Origin: a virus | IMG/VR virus record: IMGVR_UViG_3300048930_000256 | Span: 1-54,057 of that record | Direction: 5' to 3' (one strand) | Length of the DNA: 54,057 nt | In this document: piece by piece, positions 16,676 through 25,004 of the stretch | Numbering within the stretch: position 1 is the first letter of the stretch | Layout: each line of letters opens with the position of its first letter | Translations under genes and position numbers: made by a program | Notes under the pieces: model-generated | Database searches by the model: none | What the model was told of the DNA's origin: nothing | What the model saw: only the letters and a program-made list of their open reading frames with translations

Positions 16676-17461
16676 CTAACAAAGCTCAGTGAGAATTGCG
16701 AAGGAGCAGCAAGGGTCGAACCTAAGAATAGCGAGCCTTTCAAGAAGGACAATCTGCTCATTCTGGATATGCTCAAAATTAGCGATGTCGAACTGCTCGG
16801 CAACCGCATACTCCACTGGTCCGGTAGCATACAAATATGCCTGCCCATCAGTAGGCTCTGCGCCGCCAGTAGGAGCCTCGTTCGGGTAATCATCAACGAT
16901 GAGCTTGTGCCCACCGATACGATACCCCTCGCCGTCAAACTTTACCAAATCATTCTTCATCAAGAATGGGAGCGCCACTCTAGGGGCGTGAATCCAAACT
17001 CCTCCGCCGCCGCAATCATCAGATGCAGAGAGTAGGCCAGCAACGCTACCAGCAATACAAGCAGGAGTGTCAGGCGTAATATCAGTAGCAGACGAAACAA
17101 TGTCTGGGTTTCCAACATTCACATCAGAGAGAACAAGTTCATGCGCAAGTGAGCGGGAAAGCCCACGGGTCAAAGCGTTCTGCGCAAGCAGACGAAGCTC
17201 TGCCTCATCAGGAGCGCCGCTACAACGAAAACCGCTATATATGAGGAATGGGTCGAACTCTGTCGGCTCACCCTTATCAATGATGTTCTGCTTGTCCTCC
17301 CCATACGAACAGCCCCAGCGGTCAGCGCCGCCACAGCTAGGCGTAAAGGTCACACCACCAGACCAGTCGTATCCCGACGGTAGCTCCCGAGCGGCATCAG
17401 CGAGACCGCCCGGGGCTACGTCAGGAAGAATAGGTGGAAGGTACTTGTTAGTGACAGTCAC
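16676..17461 (-). CDS. Head-module structural protein, unknown function
   Basis: 261 residues from a GTG. It follows the capsid gene by 13 bp. Visible segments include TEFDPFLIYSGFRCSG, a helical AELRLLAQNALTRGLSRSLAHEL, and a C-terminal helix pair ending AILTELC. Eight cysteines are present. Position suggests a capsid-associated or connector protein. I do not recognise a family. Confidence 0.7.
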   Translation of the reverse strand: MTVTNKYLPPILPDVAPGGLADAARELPSGYDWSGGVTFTPSCGGADRWGCSYGEDKQNIIDKGEPTEFDPFLIYSGFRCSGAPDEAELRLLAQNALTRGLSRSLAHELVLSDVNVGNPDIVSSATDITPDTPACIAGSVAGLLSASDDCGGGGVWIHAPRVALPFLMKNDLVKFDGEGYRIGGHKLIVDDYPNEAPTGGAEPTDGQAYLYATGPVEYAVAEQFDIANFEHIQNEQIVLLERLAILRFDPCCSFAILTELC

Positions 17462-17474
17462 CTAAGAACCGCCC

Positions 17475-19085
17475 TTAGCAAGCTTCTGGCTCTACGAGAG
17501 CTGTTGAGCCGCCAGTACCAGCGCCTGTGAGTTCGAGTGTGAAGCTCGGCACTTCTGGAACCATCTTCTCAAGGAACTCATGTCCTTCAAGGAAGTATTG
17601 CACTTGGTTCTGGAGAGTAAGAGCCGCGTCACGCTGGAAGCCAGCCTCAACAAGAACGCTCTCGCCTCGTGTGTACGCATTGACAGGAACGATGTTAAGC
17701 GTCCATGTGCCGATTGCGGTACAAGGGTCGAAGGCTACAGTGCTGCCCGGGTCTACATAGAGACCAGCAGCGGCAAGATAGTCAGCTTCTGCGGTGACAT
17801 CGGCATCCATTGCCTGTACGATTTGACCAACGCCAAGCTCTCGGAGCTGTGCTTCGATTGCAGCGCGGTTAGCGCCACGAGAGAAGCCGCGTCGATGTTC
17901 GTCAGCGATAAGCGCTTCCATCATTCCGGGAGGAAGGATGAGAGCGTAGTCGCCCCAGTTGATGCGGGTGCCGTAGCCTGCAACAGCCACAAGATGACCG
18001 AGTACAGCTTCAAGCTGGTTAAGCAGGCCAACGCCGTTGCCAAGGCCATAGGTAAGAACCGTGCTGTCTGCGCGAAGCGTGTTGAGCAGTTCTTGCTCTG
18101 CGGTTCGTGCGTACACGATTCCAAGCTTTGTGATGAAGTCATCAATAAGCTCTGGATGGCTGATTTGCTGGAAGATAGAATGGCGACCAGCAGCAACGAT
18201 TGCGTATGGGTCTACCTGTGTTGGCTCTTGGCAGGTAAGGTCTACATACGGCTTCCATGTTGATGGCGTGTCAGCTTCAACAGCAGCTTGGTCTACACAC
18301 GTCCACTTGGTCACGCCGGCAGCTACGTCTGCGAGCGCAAGGCCCTTGACATAGTTGAATGGACCTTGTACTGGAACAGCGCGGAAGAGGCTGGCAACAG
18401 GGCGAGCATCTTCACCAACAGAGCGAATTGTCTTGTCAGTCTCGAACGGGCCGCAATAACAAGCTGCTTGGATTGGCGATGCAAGAACAGCACCTTTCTC
18501 TGCTGCCTGCGACATGATGATTGTGTTCTCAATCGCGCTGTTGCGACCAGATACAATCTTCTGCCCAGCAATCTCTCGGTTGATGTTAGCGAATGAATAC
18601 CGCCCATCACCACTCTTAGAAGCTAGTCGGTGAACTCGCTCCCAGTCAGAGACTTCCATCTTCGAGCCGACGCTCATTCCGTAAGACGAGCTGGAAGCAA
18701 TGATTGTCAATGCTGGACCTTCGCCACCGCCATCGAGGTTCTGCTTTTTTGGTGCAGCGCTCTGCACGGCAGCAGCAATCGCCTCTGGCTCTGGGGTTTC
18801 GGCTGGTGCCTCTTCCTTAGCTGGCTCTTCAGCAGGAGCTTCAACTTCAGCAGGAGCTTCCACTTCTTCAGCGGGAGCCTCTTCTTCAGCAGCCTTTGGA
18901 GCTTCTGGAGCTTCAGCGGTCAGCTCTGCTACGAGCTTTGCGTCTTCAATCTTTGCTTCGAGTGCGATGCGCTCATCTCGAAGTGCGCGAAGCTCTGCTC
19001 GCCCATCTTCATCGATAACGTCTAGCTTGGCGATTTCACCAGCTCGCGCTCGGATTTCTTCCATTCGTTTTAGTAGCTCTTCCAC
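17475..19085 (-). CDS. Major capsid protein, HK97-type with scaffold-like N-terminus
   Basis: 536 residues from a GTG with GGGGAG upstream. Residues about 1-50 form a coiled coil like an HK97 delta domain, followed by an Ala/Glu/Pro-rich linker (about 55-115) and a capsid domain (about 130-520) with ASLFRAVPVQGPFNYVKG and ILPPGMMEALIADEHRR. Such N-terminal parts guide prohead assembly and are usually removed by the protease encoded upstream. A promoter-like element lies 32 bp before the start. Six cysteines are present. Confidence 0.93.
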   Translation of the reverse strand: MEELLKRMEEIRARAGEIAKLDVIDEDGRAELRALRDERIALEAKIEDAKLVAELTAEAPEAPKAAEEEAPAEEVEAPAEVEAPAEEPAKEEAPAETPEPEAIAAAVQSAAPKKQNLDGGGEGPALTIIASSSSYGMSVGSKMEVSDWERVHRLASKSGDGRYSFANINREIAGQKIVSGRNSAIENTIIMSQAAEKGAVLASPIQAACYCGPFETDKTIRSVGEDARPVASLFRAVPVQGPFNYVKGLALADVAAGVTKWTCVDQAAVEADTPSTWKPYVDLTCQEPTQVDPYAIVAAGRHSIFQQISHPELIDDFITKLGIVYARTAEQELLNTLRADSTVLTYGLGNGVGLLNQLEAVLGHLVAVAGYGTRINWGDYALILPPGMMEALIADEHRRGFSRGANRAAIEAQLRELGVGQIVQAMDADVTAEADYLAAAGLYVDPGSTVAFDPCTAIGTWTLNIVPVNAYTRGESVLVEAGFQRDAALTLQNQVQYFLEGHEFLEKMVPEVPSFTLELTGAGTGGSTALVEPEAC

Positions 19086-19117
19086 CGAAGTCTCCCCTTT
19101 TGTTTACGGCGTTGCGA

Positions 19118-19141
19118 TTCGTTCAGAGTATAAGCACGAAT
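19118..19141 (-). promoter_or_regulatory. Putative late promoter, copy 1
   Basis: This lies in a 72-bp gap before the capsid gene. On the minus strand it reads ATTC-N5-TATACTCTGAA-C-GAA and is nearly identical to 14900-14923. The conserved core is TATACTCTGAA, and both copies keep ATTC five bases before TATACT and GAA at the end. This sharing suggests an independent promoter for the most abundant virion proteins. Confidence 0.6.
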
Positions 19142-19157
19142 CTTTTATCGTTGTTGT

Positions 19158-20411
19158 TTATTCGGACAAAATAGCAGCGGTTCGCGCAGCGACAAGAGTG
19201 GCGACAGCTTCCTCTAGCGCGGCGATACGAACAACAGCATCGTCAATCTTTGCCATTACAGCTTCGTCCATGCCACCTTCTTTTCCGCCCATATCGGCAG
19301 AAGCGGTAATGTTGGCACCATCACAGTCACAGGCTGAAGCTTCAACCTTTCCGCATGGGCACTTCTCTTCCGCTTTTTGACAGTCGCATGGCGCAGAGCC
19401 ACAAGTTGTTTCTGGCATGGTATCCCCCTGTTGCTTTTCAGTCACAGCATACATCGCAAGTATATTGCCATTAACATCCATAGCGGTAGCTGCAATGGAA
19501 CCTTTTTCTGCGCGGGTCATGACCCCTTCGGCCCATGACTGTCCAGCATCTCCACCCCACAGCTCCCACGCTACTTCACCCGGAGTCGGCTTATCGTCTT
19601 CACGGTTCTTTGCCGAGCGGTCTACGCTGTGCCGAGCAAACCATGCCCGCATACGGGTCAGCTTGTCTAGCGATTGCTTCTCGCCAGAAGCCATGCTCTT
19701 CGCTTCTGATACAGTCTTTGGCCTAAGCCCAGCCCCAGAGTGCCCCTCTTCGTGCCATTTAAGTCCACGCTTTACGGCTTCGACAACGCCAGCCGGCGGT
19801 GAGAATGTTTCTCCAGAGCTGATACTCGCAGCTATGTTCTGCATCTGCCCGCTTGTCAGTGACACGTCGCCAGCGTTCGCCATCGGATAGCCGGGAATGT
19901 TCACGAAGCAGGCTCCAGCAAAGTCATAGCCGGATTCGCTTTCTCGCCACGAGCCTAGCCACCTCCAGTCGCCAGAGATGGGACTTGCGCGAATCTTTGC
20001 AATATCGAGTTCGTTCACGTCTGGCCAGAGTGCGCCGGCAAACCATAATCCCTTATCATCTTCGCCATAGCGAACCCGCATTAGCTGGGTATTGGTATTC
20101 TCATAGAATGATGGGACAGCAGCGTTCGCCTCATCAAGCGATGCGTGTCCAGCACCGCCACCGATATTCGCTGTGGCAATTATCGTTCCGTCTTCCAGCT
20201 CTGTCTCGCCTTGATGCGCGTAGCCGTAATCAGACGGAGAACCCTTTGGTGGGCGTAGGCAACCTTCGAGTCCAGAGTGGCACGTATCCCATAACGCTAT
20301 GTATCCATAGACTCGGCCATCTGCGGTGATTGTGATGCGGCGGTCTGTTGGTATCTCTTCTGGTGGAGAGAACCATTCGGCTGGTGGTTTGATTGGGATA
20401 TCCATACCCAT
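19158..20411 (-). CDS. Capsid maturation protease with C-terminal extension
   Basis: 417 residues. Residues about 25-180 match actinophage prohead proteases (VYGYIALWDTCHSGLEG with His near 45, GHASLDEA with His near 89, RASPISGDWRWLG). A second domain (about 205-300) carries RMRAWFARHSVD and PGEVAWELWGGDAGQSWAE, a pattern found in several phage head proteins. A Cys-rich segment of about 30 residues (CDCQKAEEKCPCG) and a C-terminal helix follow. It should cleave capsid scaffold regions. A C-G-rich 100-bp gap (20412-20511) separates it from the portal gene and holds G-runs but no clear gene. Confidence 0.88.
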   Translation of the reverse strand: MGMDIPIKPPAEWFSPPEEIPTDRRITITADGRVYGYIALWDTCHSGLEGCLRPPKGSPSDYGYAHQGETELEDGTIIATANIGGGAGHASLDEANAAVPSFYENTNTQLMRVRYGEDDKGLWFAGALWPDVNELDIAKIRASPISGDWRWLGSWRESESGYDFAGACFVNIPGYPMANAGDVSLTSGQMQNIAASISSGETFSPPAGVVEAVKRGLKWHEEGHSGAGLRPKTVSEAKSMASGEKQSLDKLTRMRAWFARHSVDRSAKNREDDKPTPGEVAWELWGGDAGQSWAEGVMTRAEKGSIAATAMDVNGNILAMYAVTEKQQGDTMPETTCGSAPCDCQKAEEKCPCGKVEASACDCDGANITASADMGGKEGGMDEAVMAKIDDAVVRIAALEEAVATLVAARTAAILSE

Positions 20412-20511
20412 AGAATAACCAAAGGGGGAAGCCAGCAGCAGCTCCCCCCTTGTGGCACCCTAGGTTGGTACGTGCCCCCCCAGACACAGGCATACTATAG
20501 CAGATGCCCTT

Positions 20512-21840
20512 TTACCTTTCTAGGTTCCGGTCTCCTACAGGCTCCCCCTCCGAGTCTCTAAAGTTCGAGCTTGGCATACGAACGGCTCCGTCTGGCTGAT
20601 TGCCGAGCCTGCCTGTAGAGCGCGGGTCATTGGCGTGTGGATGAATAAACTTGTCGTCCATGCCAGCGTAATGCAGCGCTCCTTCTCCAGATAGTGCGCC
20701 TGTTGCAAACATTCTGATAGCCGCGTCTGTGCGGTCTGGCTTCACGACCATCTCGGTGGCATCGACAATGACGTGCGCATCACCCTTGTCTCCAAGGTTC
20801 TTGGCTGTTGGATACACAAAGTTTTCCTCTACTGCCTTAGCGATGATATCGACTATTGGTATGAGGTAGTAGTTCGCTGTGTTCTGGTCTACCTTCCAGC
20901 CGGCCCAGTGATTCGTTCCGCCCATGCCGGTGATTACTTCTGTTGGCAGGTCGATGCCATCACCGTACCTCTTGGCATACGAAGACATGCGCGAGGCGAA
21001 AGCGTCTGCATCGTCAGCCCGCTCTGTCATGAGATGACGAAGGCCGTCAGAGAATTCAGAGCTACCAAACATGATGACAGGAACATAAGCGTCCTGCGTG
21101 TCCCTATCCCTAATGCTGTCGCTCATAGCGCCGCGAAGCCGCTGCTCGAAGTGCGCCTGTGTTCCCGGCTCTGGCTCTCCGCCGTCTAGGTCAGGCCCTT
21201 CAACAAACTCATCATTTGGAATGTAGATGATTCCTGCGCCTGCAAGGCGACTGGTGCCTATTGCTGTATCTGCAAGCTGGTGGACGTACATTGCTTCGAG
21301 TACATCTAGGAGCGCTTCATGTGTAGACCACGCCCTGTCTTCTCTGTCTGGGTCTGGCCGCCATACGCGAAACCACTTCCATTCATTGCCGAGCGGAGCC
21401 ATCTTCCCATTATCACCACGTACGAGAAGCGGTTTGTTCTGGTTCTCGTACTTGTAGTCGCCCTTGCCGATAACCTTCCAAGCTGTCTTCTTTGCTATAC
21501 GATCATATCTATAGGCGAGTATTACTTCTCCGACTAGGAAGATATTTGATGCTGCCCTGCCAATGTCTAGGCTCGATAGCTGCCGCGTTAGCGCGCTGTC
21601 ATTTGTGCCAGTGCCTGTGCAGACAAGCCTACATTTCTTTGTCGTGTTGTTTACGAAGAGCGATGCGTGTGCAACCTCTGGGATGCTTTTGCGAAAGGCG
21701 AGTGTTCGCTGCTGCCAATTCTCGGTGCGGCGGATTATCGACTCTGGGTTTGCTGGGTTTCCCCCGCGTACCACGCCACCACTTGCAGCTACGATTGGCG
21801 GCTTACCGCTAGTCTTTTTTCTTTTGTCAAATATCCCCAT
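20512..21840 (-). CDS. Portal protein
   Basis: About 442 residues. A basic N-terminus is followed by the actinophage portal pattern: FRKSIPEVAHASLFVNN, NIFLVGEVILAYRYD, WKWFRVWRPDPDREDRAWS and LLDVLEAMYVHQLADTAIG. A late AIRMFATGALSGEGAL segment follows. It forms the vertex ring for DNA entry and exit. The ATG at 21840 has AGGA seven bases upstream; an in-frame ATG two codons earlier is possible. It is the first protein gene of the late unit, directly after tRNA-Cys, and lies about 24 kb from the terminase genes. Confidence 0.93.
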   Translation of the reverse strand: MGIFDKRKKTSGKPPIVAASGGVVRGGNPANPESIIRRTENWQQRTLAFRKSIPEVAHASLFVNNTTKKCRLVCTGTGTNDSALTRQLSSLDIGRAASNIFLVGEVILAYRYDRIAKKTAWKVIGKGDYKYENQNKPLLVRGDNGKMAPLGNEWKWFRVWRPDPDREDRAWSTHEALLDVLEAMYVHQLADTAIGTSRLAGAGIIYIPNDEFVEGPDLDGGEPEPGTQAHFEQRLRGAMSDSIRDRDTQDAYVPVIMFGSSEFSDGLRHLMTERADDADAFASRMSSYAKRYGDGIDLPTEVITGMGGTNHWAGWKVDQNTANYYLIPIVDIIAKAVEENFVYPTAKNLGDKGDAHVIVDATEMVVKPDRTDAAIRMFATGALSGEGALHYAGMDDKFIHPHANDPRSTGRLGNQPDGAVRMPSSNFRDSEGEPVGDRNLER

Positions 21841-21858
21841 GCCCATATCCTACTCTAA

Positions 21859-21929
21859 AGGCGATGACGGGACTCGAACCCATGTTGCAGGTTTTGCAGA
21901 CCTGTGCCTAGCCGCTCGGCCACATCGCC
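21859..21929 (-). tRNA. tRNA-Cys (anticodon GCA)
   Basis: Read on the minus strand: acceptor GGCGATG pairs perfectly with CATCGCC; D-arm GCC-GAGCGGCTA-GGC; anticodon arm CAGGT-CTGCAAA-ACCTG with anticodon GCA; T-arm ATGGG-TTCGAGT-CCCGT. The next base is T, matching the U73 discriminator of cysteine tRNAs. No CCA is encoded. It is the only tRNA I see and stands at the head of the late transcription unit, just upstream of the portal gene. Confidence 0.95.
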
Positions 21930-21940
21930 ATGCCCCTAGT

Positions 21941-21968
21941 ATAAACGAAAGCCCCCATCACTGGGGGC
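21941..21968 (-). terminator. Intrinsic terminator before the late unit
   Basis: On the minus strand GCCCCC-AGTGAT-GGGGGC is a 6-bp GC stem followed by TTTCGTTT. It would end transcripts from the 22047-22979 gene. A TATACT box lies just after it, 10 bases before the tRNA, and could serve a tRNA/portal promoter, though it lacks the full late element seen elsewhere. Confidence 0.75.
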
Positions 21969-22046
21969 AATCGCCTATCACGTAAACATCCTCTTCACCA
22001 CCAATCACTATAGCTTACGTGGCGCGAGATGCAACTCATTCGCATA

Positions 22047-22979
22047 TCATGATACTAGCATAGCTTTCCGTCTTGCCCGCCTCTTCCTACAGTAGCAGGC
22101 TGCGCACATTCCCCTGCCAGCGTGTTTGCTTTCAGTTGTTCCACACTCTACGCAATGCGCATGATACCTACTCCATGCAGCGTCATCGAGTGGCGGTACA
22201 TAGTTTGGGTCATTGCGGTGCGGGTAGCAGGTGTGACAGTAGCCAGCAGCCATGTGCGGCCTCTTTGTTCGCAAGCATTTCTGGCAGTAGTCGTATTCAC
22301 TTGCCCACCTAAGAGCGCCTGTCTTGTGTGGGTACAGCTCATCTAGGTAGCCGTGTTCCCCTAGGCCGGTGAGCAGCTTGTCTACTTTTTCTAGGGTGAC
22401 TCCTTTGCCCAGTGTTTGCCGGTAGCGTATCTTCCTGACGAACTCATGGTGCAGGCCAGCGCTTTCACAGATGTCTTCGTCTGTGTATCGAGAATAGTTC
22501 TTGTCTAGGAATTCTATGATTGGCGTAGGGCTGACGCTTTCCCGCATATCCCTCTGCCTGCTGCTGGCCTTTGCCCTGCGAACACTATCCTTGTACCGAG
22601 CGCGTGAGCGCTTAATCCTTGCCCTTTGCTCCTTAGGGTTTTGCCTTCGCTCTTTTCCTATATCGCTATAGCACTTCTTGCACCTAGGGATTAGGCCGTG
22701 CGTTGTACCGCTTCCTTTCTGATGGTAATAGTTTTCTCGTGGCTGCCAGTCTAAGCAGCGGGTGCATCGGTAGATGGTTTCTCCTTCTACCTTCTTATGG
22801 AGGAACGGGTGCATAGCCTTCTTTGTTTTAGACACTACTGCTACTGCTGCTGCATCGAAGTAAACGCGGCCACCCTCTTTCTTCCTACCTATCATCCCCC
22901 GAGCTGCCCACCGCTCCAGTGTTGATGGGCTGACCTTATACTTCTCGGCTACATGTTTGGTGCGCATCCACTCAGTCAT
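22047..22979 (-). CDS. DNA-binding protein with HTH and zinc fingers
   Basis: 310 residues. The N-terminus (about 1-50) is a MerR/HTH_17-like helix-turn-helix (TKHVAEKYKVSPSTLERWAARG). Zinc-binding pairs follow: CTRC...CKKC (about 72-105), CQKC...CHTC (about 232-255) and CVEC...CAAC (about 276-300). A basic linker lies between. It is probably a regulator. The gene overlaps the upstream gene by 8 bp. A TATCATGATA palindrome (22045-22054) overlaps its stop codon. Confidence 0.8.
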   Translation of the reverse strand: MTEWMRTKHVAEKYKVSPSTLERWAARGMIGRKKEGGRVYFDAAAVAVVSKTKKAMHPFLHKKVEGETIYRCTRCLDWQPRENYYHQKGSGTTHGLIPRCKKCYSDIGKERRQNPKEQRARIKRSRARYKDSVRRAKASSRQRDMRESVSPTPIIEFLDKNYSRYTDEDICESAGLHHEFVRKIRYRQTLGKGVTLEKVDKLLTGLGEHGYLDELYPHKTGALRWASEYDYCQKCLRTKRPHMAAGYCHTCYPHRNDPNYVPPLDDAAWSRYHAHCVECGTTESKHAGRGMCAACYCRKRRARRKAMLVS

Positions 22980-23208
22980 CTCGCATCACCACCCGTACTC
23001 CCTTAGCCCGTAGGCTGTCTAGTTCTTGTAGCCATAATGATAGTTCTCCGCAGATATGCACTTCATCTGCTACGTCTATGCCCCATAAACCTTTCGGCTG
23101 GCTGACGATGGTTGCAGATGTTGGGCTTGCTGGCAGGTGCTTCTTATCTTGGTCGCGGCACCATAAGGCTCTTCTTTGCTGAGTGGATGCGTAGTATGTT
23201 TTTCTCAT
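22972..23208 (-). CDS. Small control-region protein, unknown function
   Basis: This 78-residue basic protein has one CGELSLWLQELDSLRAKG helix. It begins at an ATG with no clear ribosome site downstream of the AT-rich repeat region, so a leaderless or weak start is likely. Its stop overlaps the start of the zinc-finger protein, so the two are probably co-expressed. No family is recognised. Confidence 0.65.
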   Translation of the reverse strand: MRKTYYASTQQRRALWCRDQDKKHLPASPTSATIVSQPKGLWGIDVADEVHICGELSLWLQELDSLRAKGVRVVMRDD

Positions 23209-23565
23209 TGCAACATACTACACTAAGTCTTCTTCTGGGGGAAGTGTCTGGCCGTAGGAATTGGCCTGAAAAATTTTTCGGGGTGTCCTGTTTTACACGC
23301 GAAATATAATGAACCCTATAATGATATATCTCATGATATCTACTAGCATAATACCTATCATGATATACAAAATATATAATTAAGCATCATAATATATAAT
23401 TAAGCATTATAGTTCATAGACAATATCATGACCTATTAATTAAAAAAAGATATCATGATAGTAGTTTATCTAAAGCATTATAGTTCTTATTCAATTCATT
23501 ACCCAATAAATTAAATAACTATCATGATAGTAGTTTATCTAAAGCATTATAATTCATTATAGGCT
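23209..23565. promoter_or_regulatory. AT-rich control region with palindromes and TATAAT boxes
   Basis: This 357-bp region has no credible gene. It contains exact TATCATGATA palindromes at 23356-23365, 23451-23460 and 23520-23529, degenerate half-sites near 23331 and 23424, and CTATAATG or its complement at 23316-23323, 23405-23412, 23476-23483 and 23555-23562. In the two long repeats a TATAAT or near-TATAAT box on the minus strand sits about 16 bp before each palindrome. It could be a promoter/operator array or a replication origin. Confidence 0.75.
23451..23551. repeat. Two 32-bp direct repeats, 69 bp apart
   Basis: The identical copies are 23451-23482 and 23520-23551. Each starts with TATCATGATA and ends with AAGCATTATA. 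A shorter relative of the right end (AAGCATTATAGTTC) is also at 23403-23416. Such spacing fits iterons or paired operators. Confidence 0.9.
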
Positions 23566-23889
23566 TCAACGCCCAAGGATATAGTCTGCGAGTTCTTTAC
23601 GCTCAATGAGCGTTGAGCCAAGTTTATGCTGATAGTTTCCTTGACGGTATCTCCGTGCGCTATAAACCCAGCGCTCTAAGTCGCGCACTCTCCAAATGCG
23701 AATACCTGATGGAGATACATAGAAAGGCTTAGGGAAATTGTAATGCTTGAATTTTCCTTTGCTGCCCATAGAGGAGATAAGCTGATTGCAATACACAAGG
23801 CTTATCCCCAGAACAGCAGGCAGCTCTGATTGGAAAACAATAGAATTGAGTGGAACACTCTTCATCATCGTATCGCCAGTATGAATCAT
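23566..23889 (-). CDS. Small excisionase-like DNA-binding protein
   Basis: About 107 residues from the ATG at 23889; an ATG pair at 23863-23868 and a TTG at 23928 are also possible and no start has a clear ribosome site. The segment SELPAVLGISLVYCNQLISS followed by FYVSPSGIRIWRVRDLERWV has the layout of winged-helix excisionase or MerR-type DNA-binding proteins. Located beside the palindrome array, it is a candidate regulator of that region. Confidence 0.65.
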   Translation of the reverse strand: MIHTGDTMMKSVPLNSIVFQSELPAVLGISLVYCNQLISSMGSKGKFKHYNFPKPFYVSPSGIRIWRVRDLERWVYSARRYRQGNYQHKLGSTLIERKELADYILGR

Positions 23890-24067
23890 ATACACATGAT
23901 AGCACAGAGCGATACAACCATATACCAAGCACTATAAATCGCAAAAACATTATAGGAAGCAGAAGGAAGAGCAGAGAGAATCCCTATAATGAAAGAGCTT
24001 CCATATAACAAACTGGAAGAAGTGCAAAGAGTAGTAGGGGAAATGAAAAAGGGAAAATGAGTGTTTT

Positions 24068-24104
24068 AGCCAGCTCCCACTTGTCTTTCCCTCGGCTGGC
24101 TTTT
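24068..24104 (+). terminator. Possible intrinsic terminator or attenuator
   Basis: AGCCAGC (24068-24074) pairs with GCTGGCT (24095-24101) across a 20-base loop, followed by TTTT. It comes eight bases after the 23-codon mini-ORF, so the short leader transcript could end here. Confidence 0.55.
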
Positions 24105-24202
24105 GGTGTGTTAGTACCCGAATTGTTGGAATTTGCAGGGGTTTTATATTGCGTAATTGTGAGTGTCTTCCATCGCAAATTCGCCGATACTATAGGTGTA
24201 AG

Positions 24203-24218
24203 GTCAATCACGATTGAC
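24203..24218. promoter_or_regulatory. Inverted repeat, probable operator
   Basis: GTCAATC-AC-GATTGAC is a perfect 7-bp inverted repeat. It is 22 bp before the first early plus-strand start codon and differs from the TATCATGATA motif. It fits a repressor or activator site for the early operon. Confidence 0.55.
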
Positions 24219-24240
24219 ACTATTGACGGGAGATATCGCG

Positions 24241-24480
24241 ATGCCTAAATTAACGAGCGAACAACGTGCCCGCCGGCGTGACGCCAAACGGGTTGAATTA
24301 GCGTATCCTGAGCTACCGGATACTATGCGCAATTCACCTTTCAAGCGCAATTTGCGTAGTGAGCGCGATATACGCTTGACTAGCGGGTTAGGCGCACCAG
24401 ATATGAATTCACGCAGTACGCGCAAGGTTCCTCGCACGGACGGGGATTCTGGTAGGTACTTGCAATACCGCGCCAATTAG
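24241..24480 (+). CDS. First early gene, basic protein of unknown function
   Basis: 79 residues from the ATG at 24241, which has GGGAG upstream. The product is strongly basic (SEQRARRRDAKR, FKRNLRSERDIRL) and has no cysteine. A small basic protein made first after infection could bind nucleic acid or a host factor. No family is recognised. A 163-bp gap follows with a CCCCC-TAC-GGGGG hairpin (24497-24512, no T-run), and AATTCAAT-N6-ATTGAATT (24573-24594). Confidence 0.65.
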   Translation: MPKLTSEQRARRRDAKRVELAYPELPDTMRNSPFKRNLRSERDIRLTSGLGAPDMNSRSTRKVPRTDGDSGRYLQYRAN

Positions 24481-24643
24481 CTAGACGACAATTCAAGCCC
24501 CCTACGGGGGGCAACCATGATAACCGTTTCCGGCATGGTACGAGAATTCGGAATTCCCGAATTGTAGTGTAGAATTCAATTTCACGATTGAATTGTACGG
24601 TGCAATTCCGCGCCGAATTAAACTCAACGAGAGGATATATGAC

Positions 24644-24997
24644 ATGAGCAATTCAATCAAAATTTTCGTTTCTACAGGAAACGACGCTGCCCCGCAAGTA
24701 TTGCGGGCAGTAGCATCACCAACAATTGCGGTCGATGCTTGTAGGTCAGTCATCGCACAACAATTGGGCGATGAAACGGCAGACAAATTATTCGGAATTC
24801 GCGTACCCACTGAGCGCGGTTTCAAGCGTTCCGCGATGGAACGTGGAATGATTTCCGGCCTACGTAGTGGGGAAGGTTTCGCTACTATGGCCGGTGGCAT
24901 CACGGTGGCCGCCGCCGCCGATATGGATACGGCTATCGACGCTATAGCGGACGTTGAGCGGTTGGCAACGATTGGCCGCGATATCCTAACCTATTAG
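24644..24997 (+). CDS. Early protein, unknown function
   Basis: 117 residues from the ATG at 24644 after an AGAGG. A mobile-looking N-terminus (SNSIKIFVSTGNDAAPQ) is followed by helical segments; GGITVAAAADMDTAIDAIAD forms a glycine/alanine-rich helix. No family is recognised. Two tandem terminators follow it, so it is expressed apart from downstream genes unless read-through occurs. Confidence 0.65.
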   Translation: MSNSIKIFVSTGNDAAPQVLRAVASPTIAVDACRSVIAQQLGDETADKLFGIRVPTERGFKRSAMERGMISGLRSGEGFATMAGGITVAAAADMDTAIDAIADVERLATIGRDILTY

Positions 24998-25004
24998 CCT
25001 ATAT

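Larger units (their letters stand above)
23890..24240. promoter_or_regulatory. Divergent intergenic region before the early operon
   Basis: This region separates the minus-strand control gene from the plus-strand early genes. It holds CTATAATG motifs at 23948-23955 (minus) and 23984-23991 (plus), a 23-codon mini-ORF (23989-24060) whose ATG overlaps the second motif, a terminator, a TACTAT box at 24188 and an inverted repeat just before the first early gene. I see no larger gene. Confidence 0.6.

Noticed and set aside
21859-21929. tRNA gene as an attachment site
   Set aside because: No integrase is present and no second copy of the tRNA 3' end is seen, so there is no evidence for integration here.
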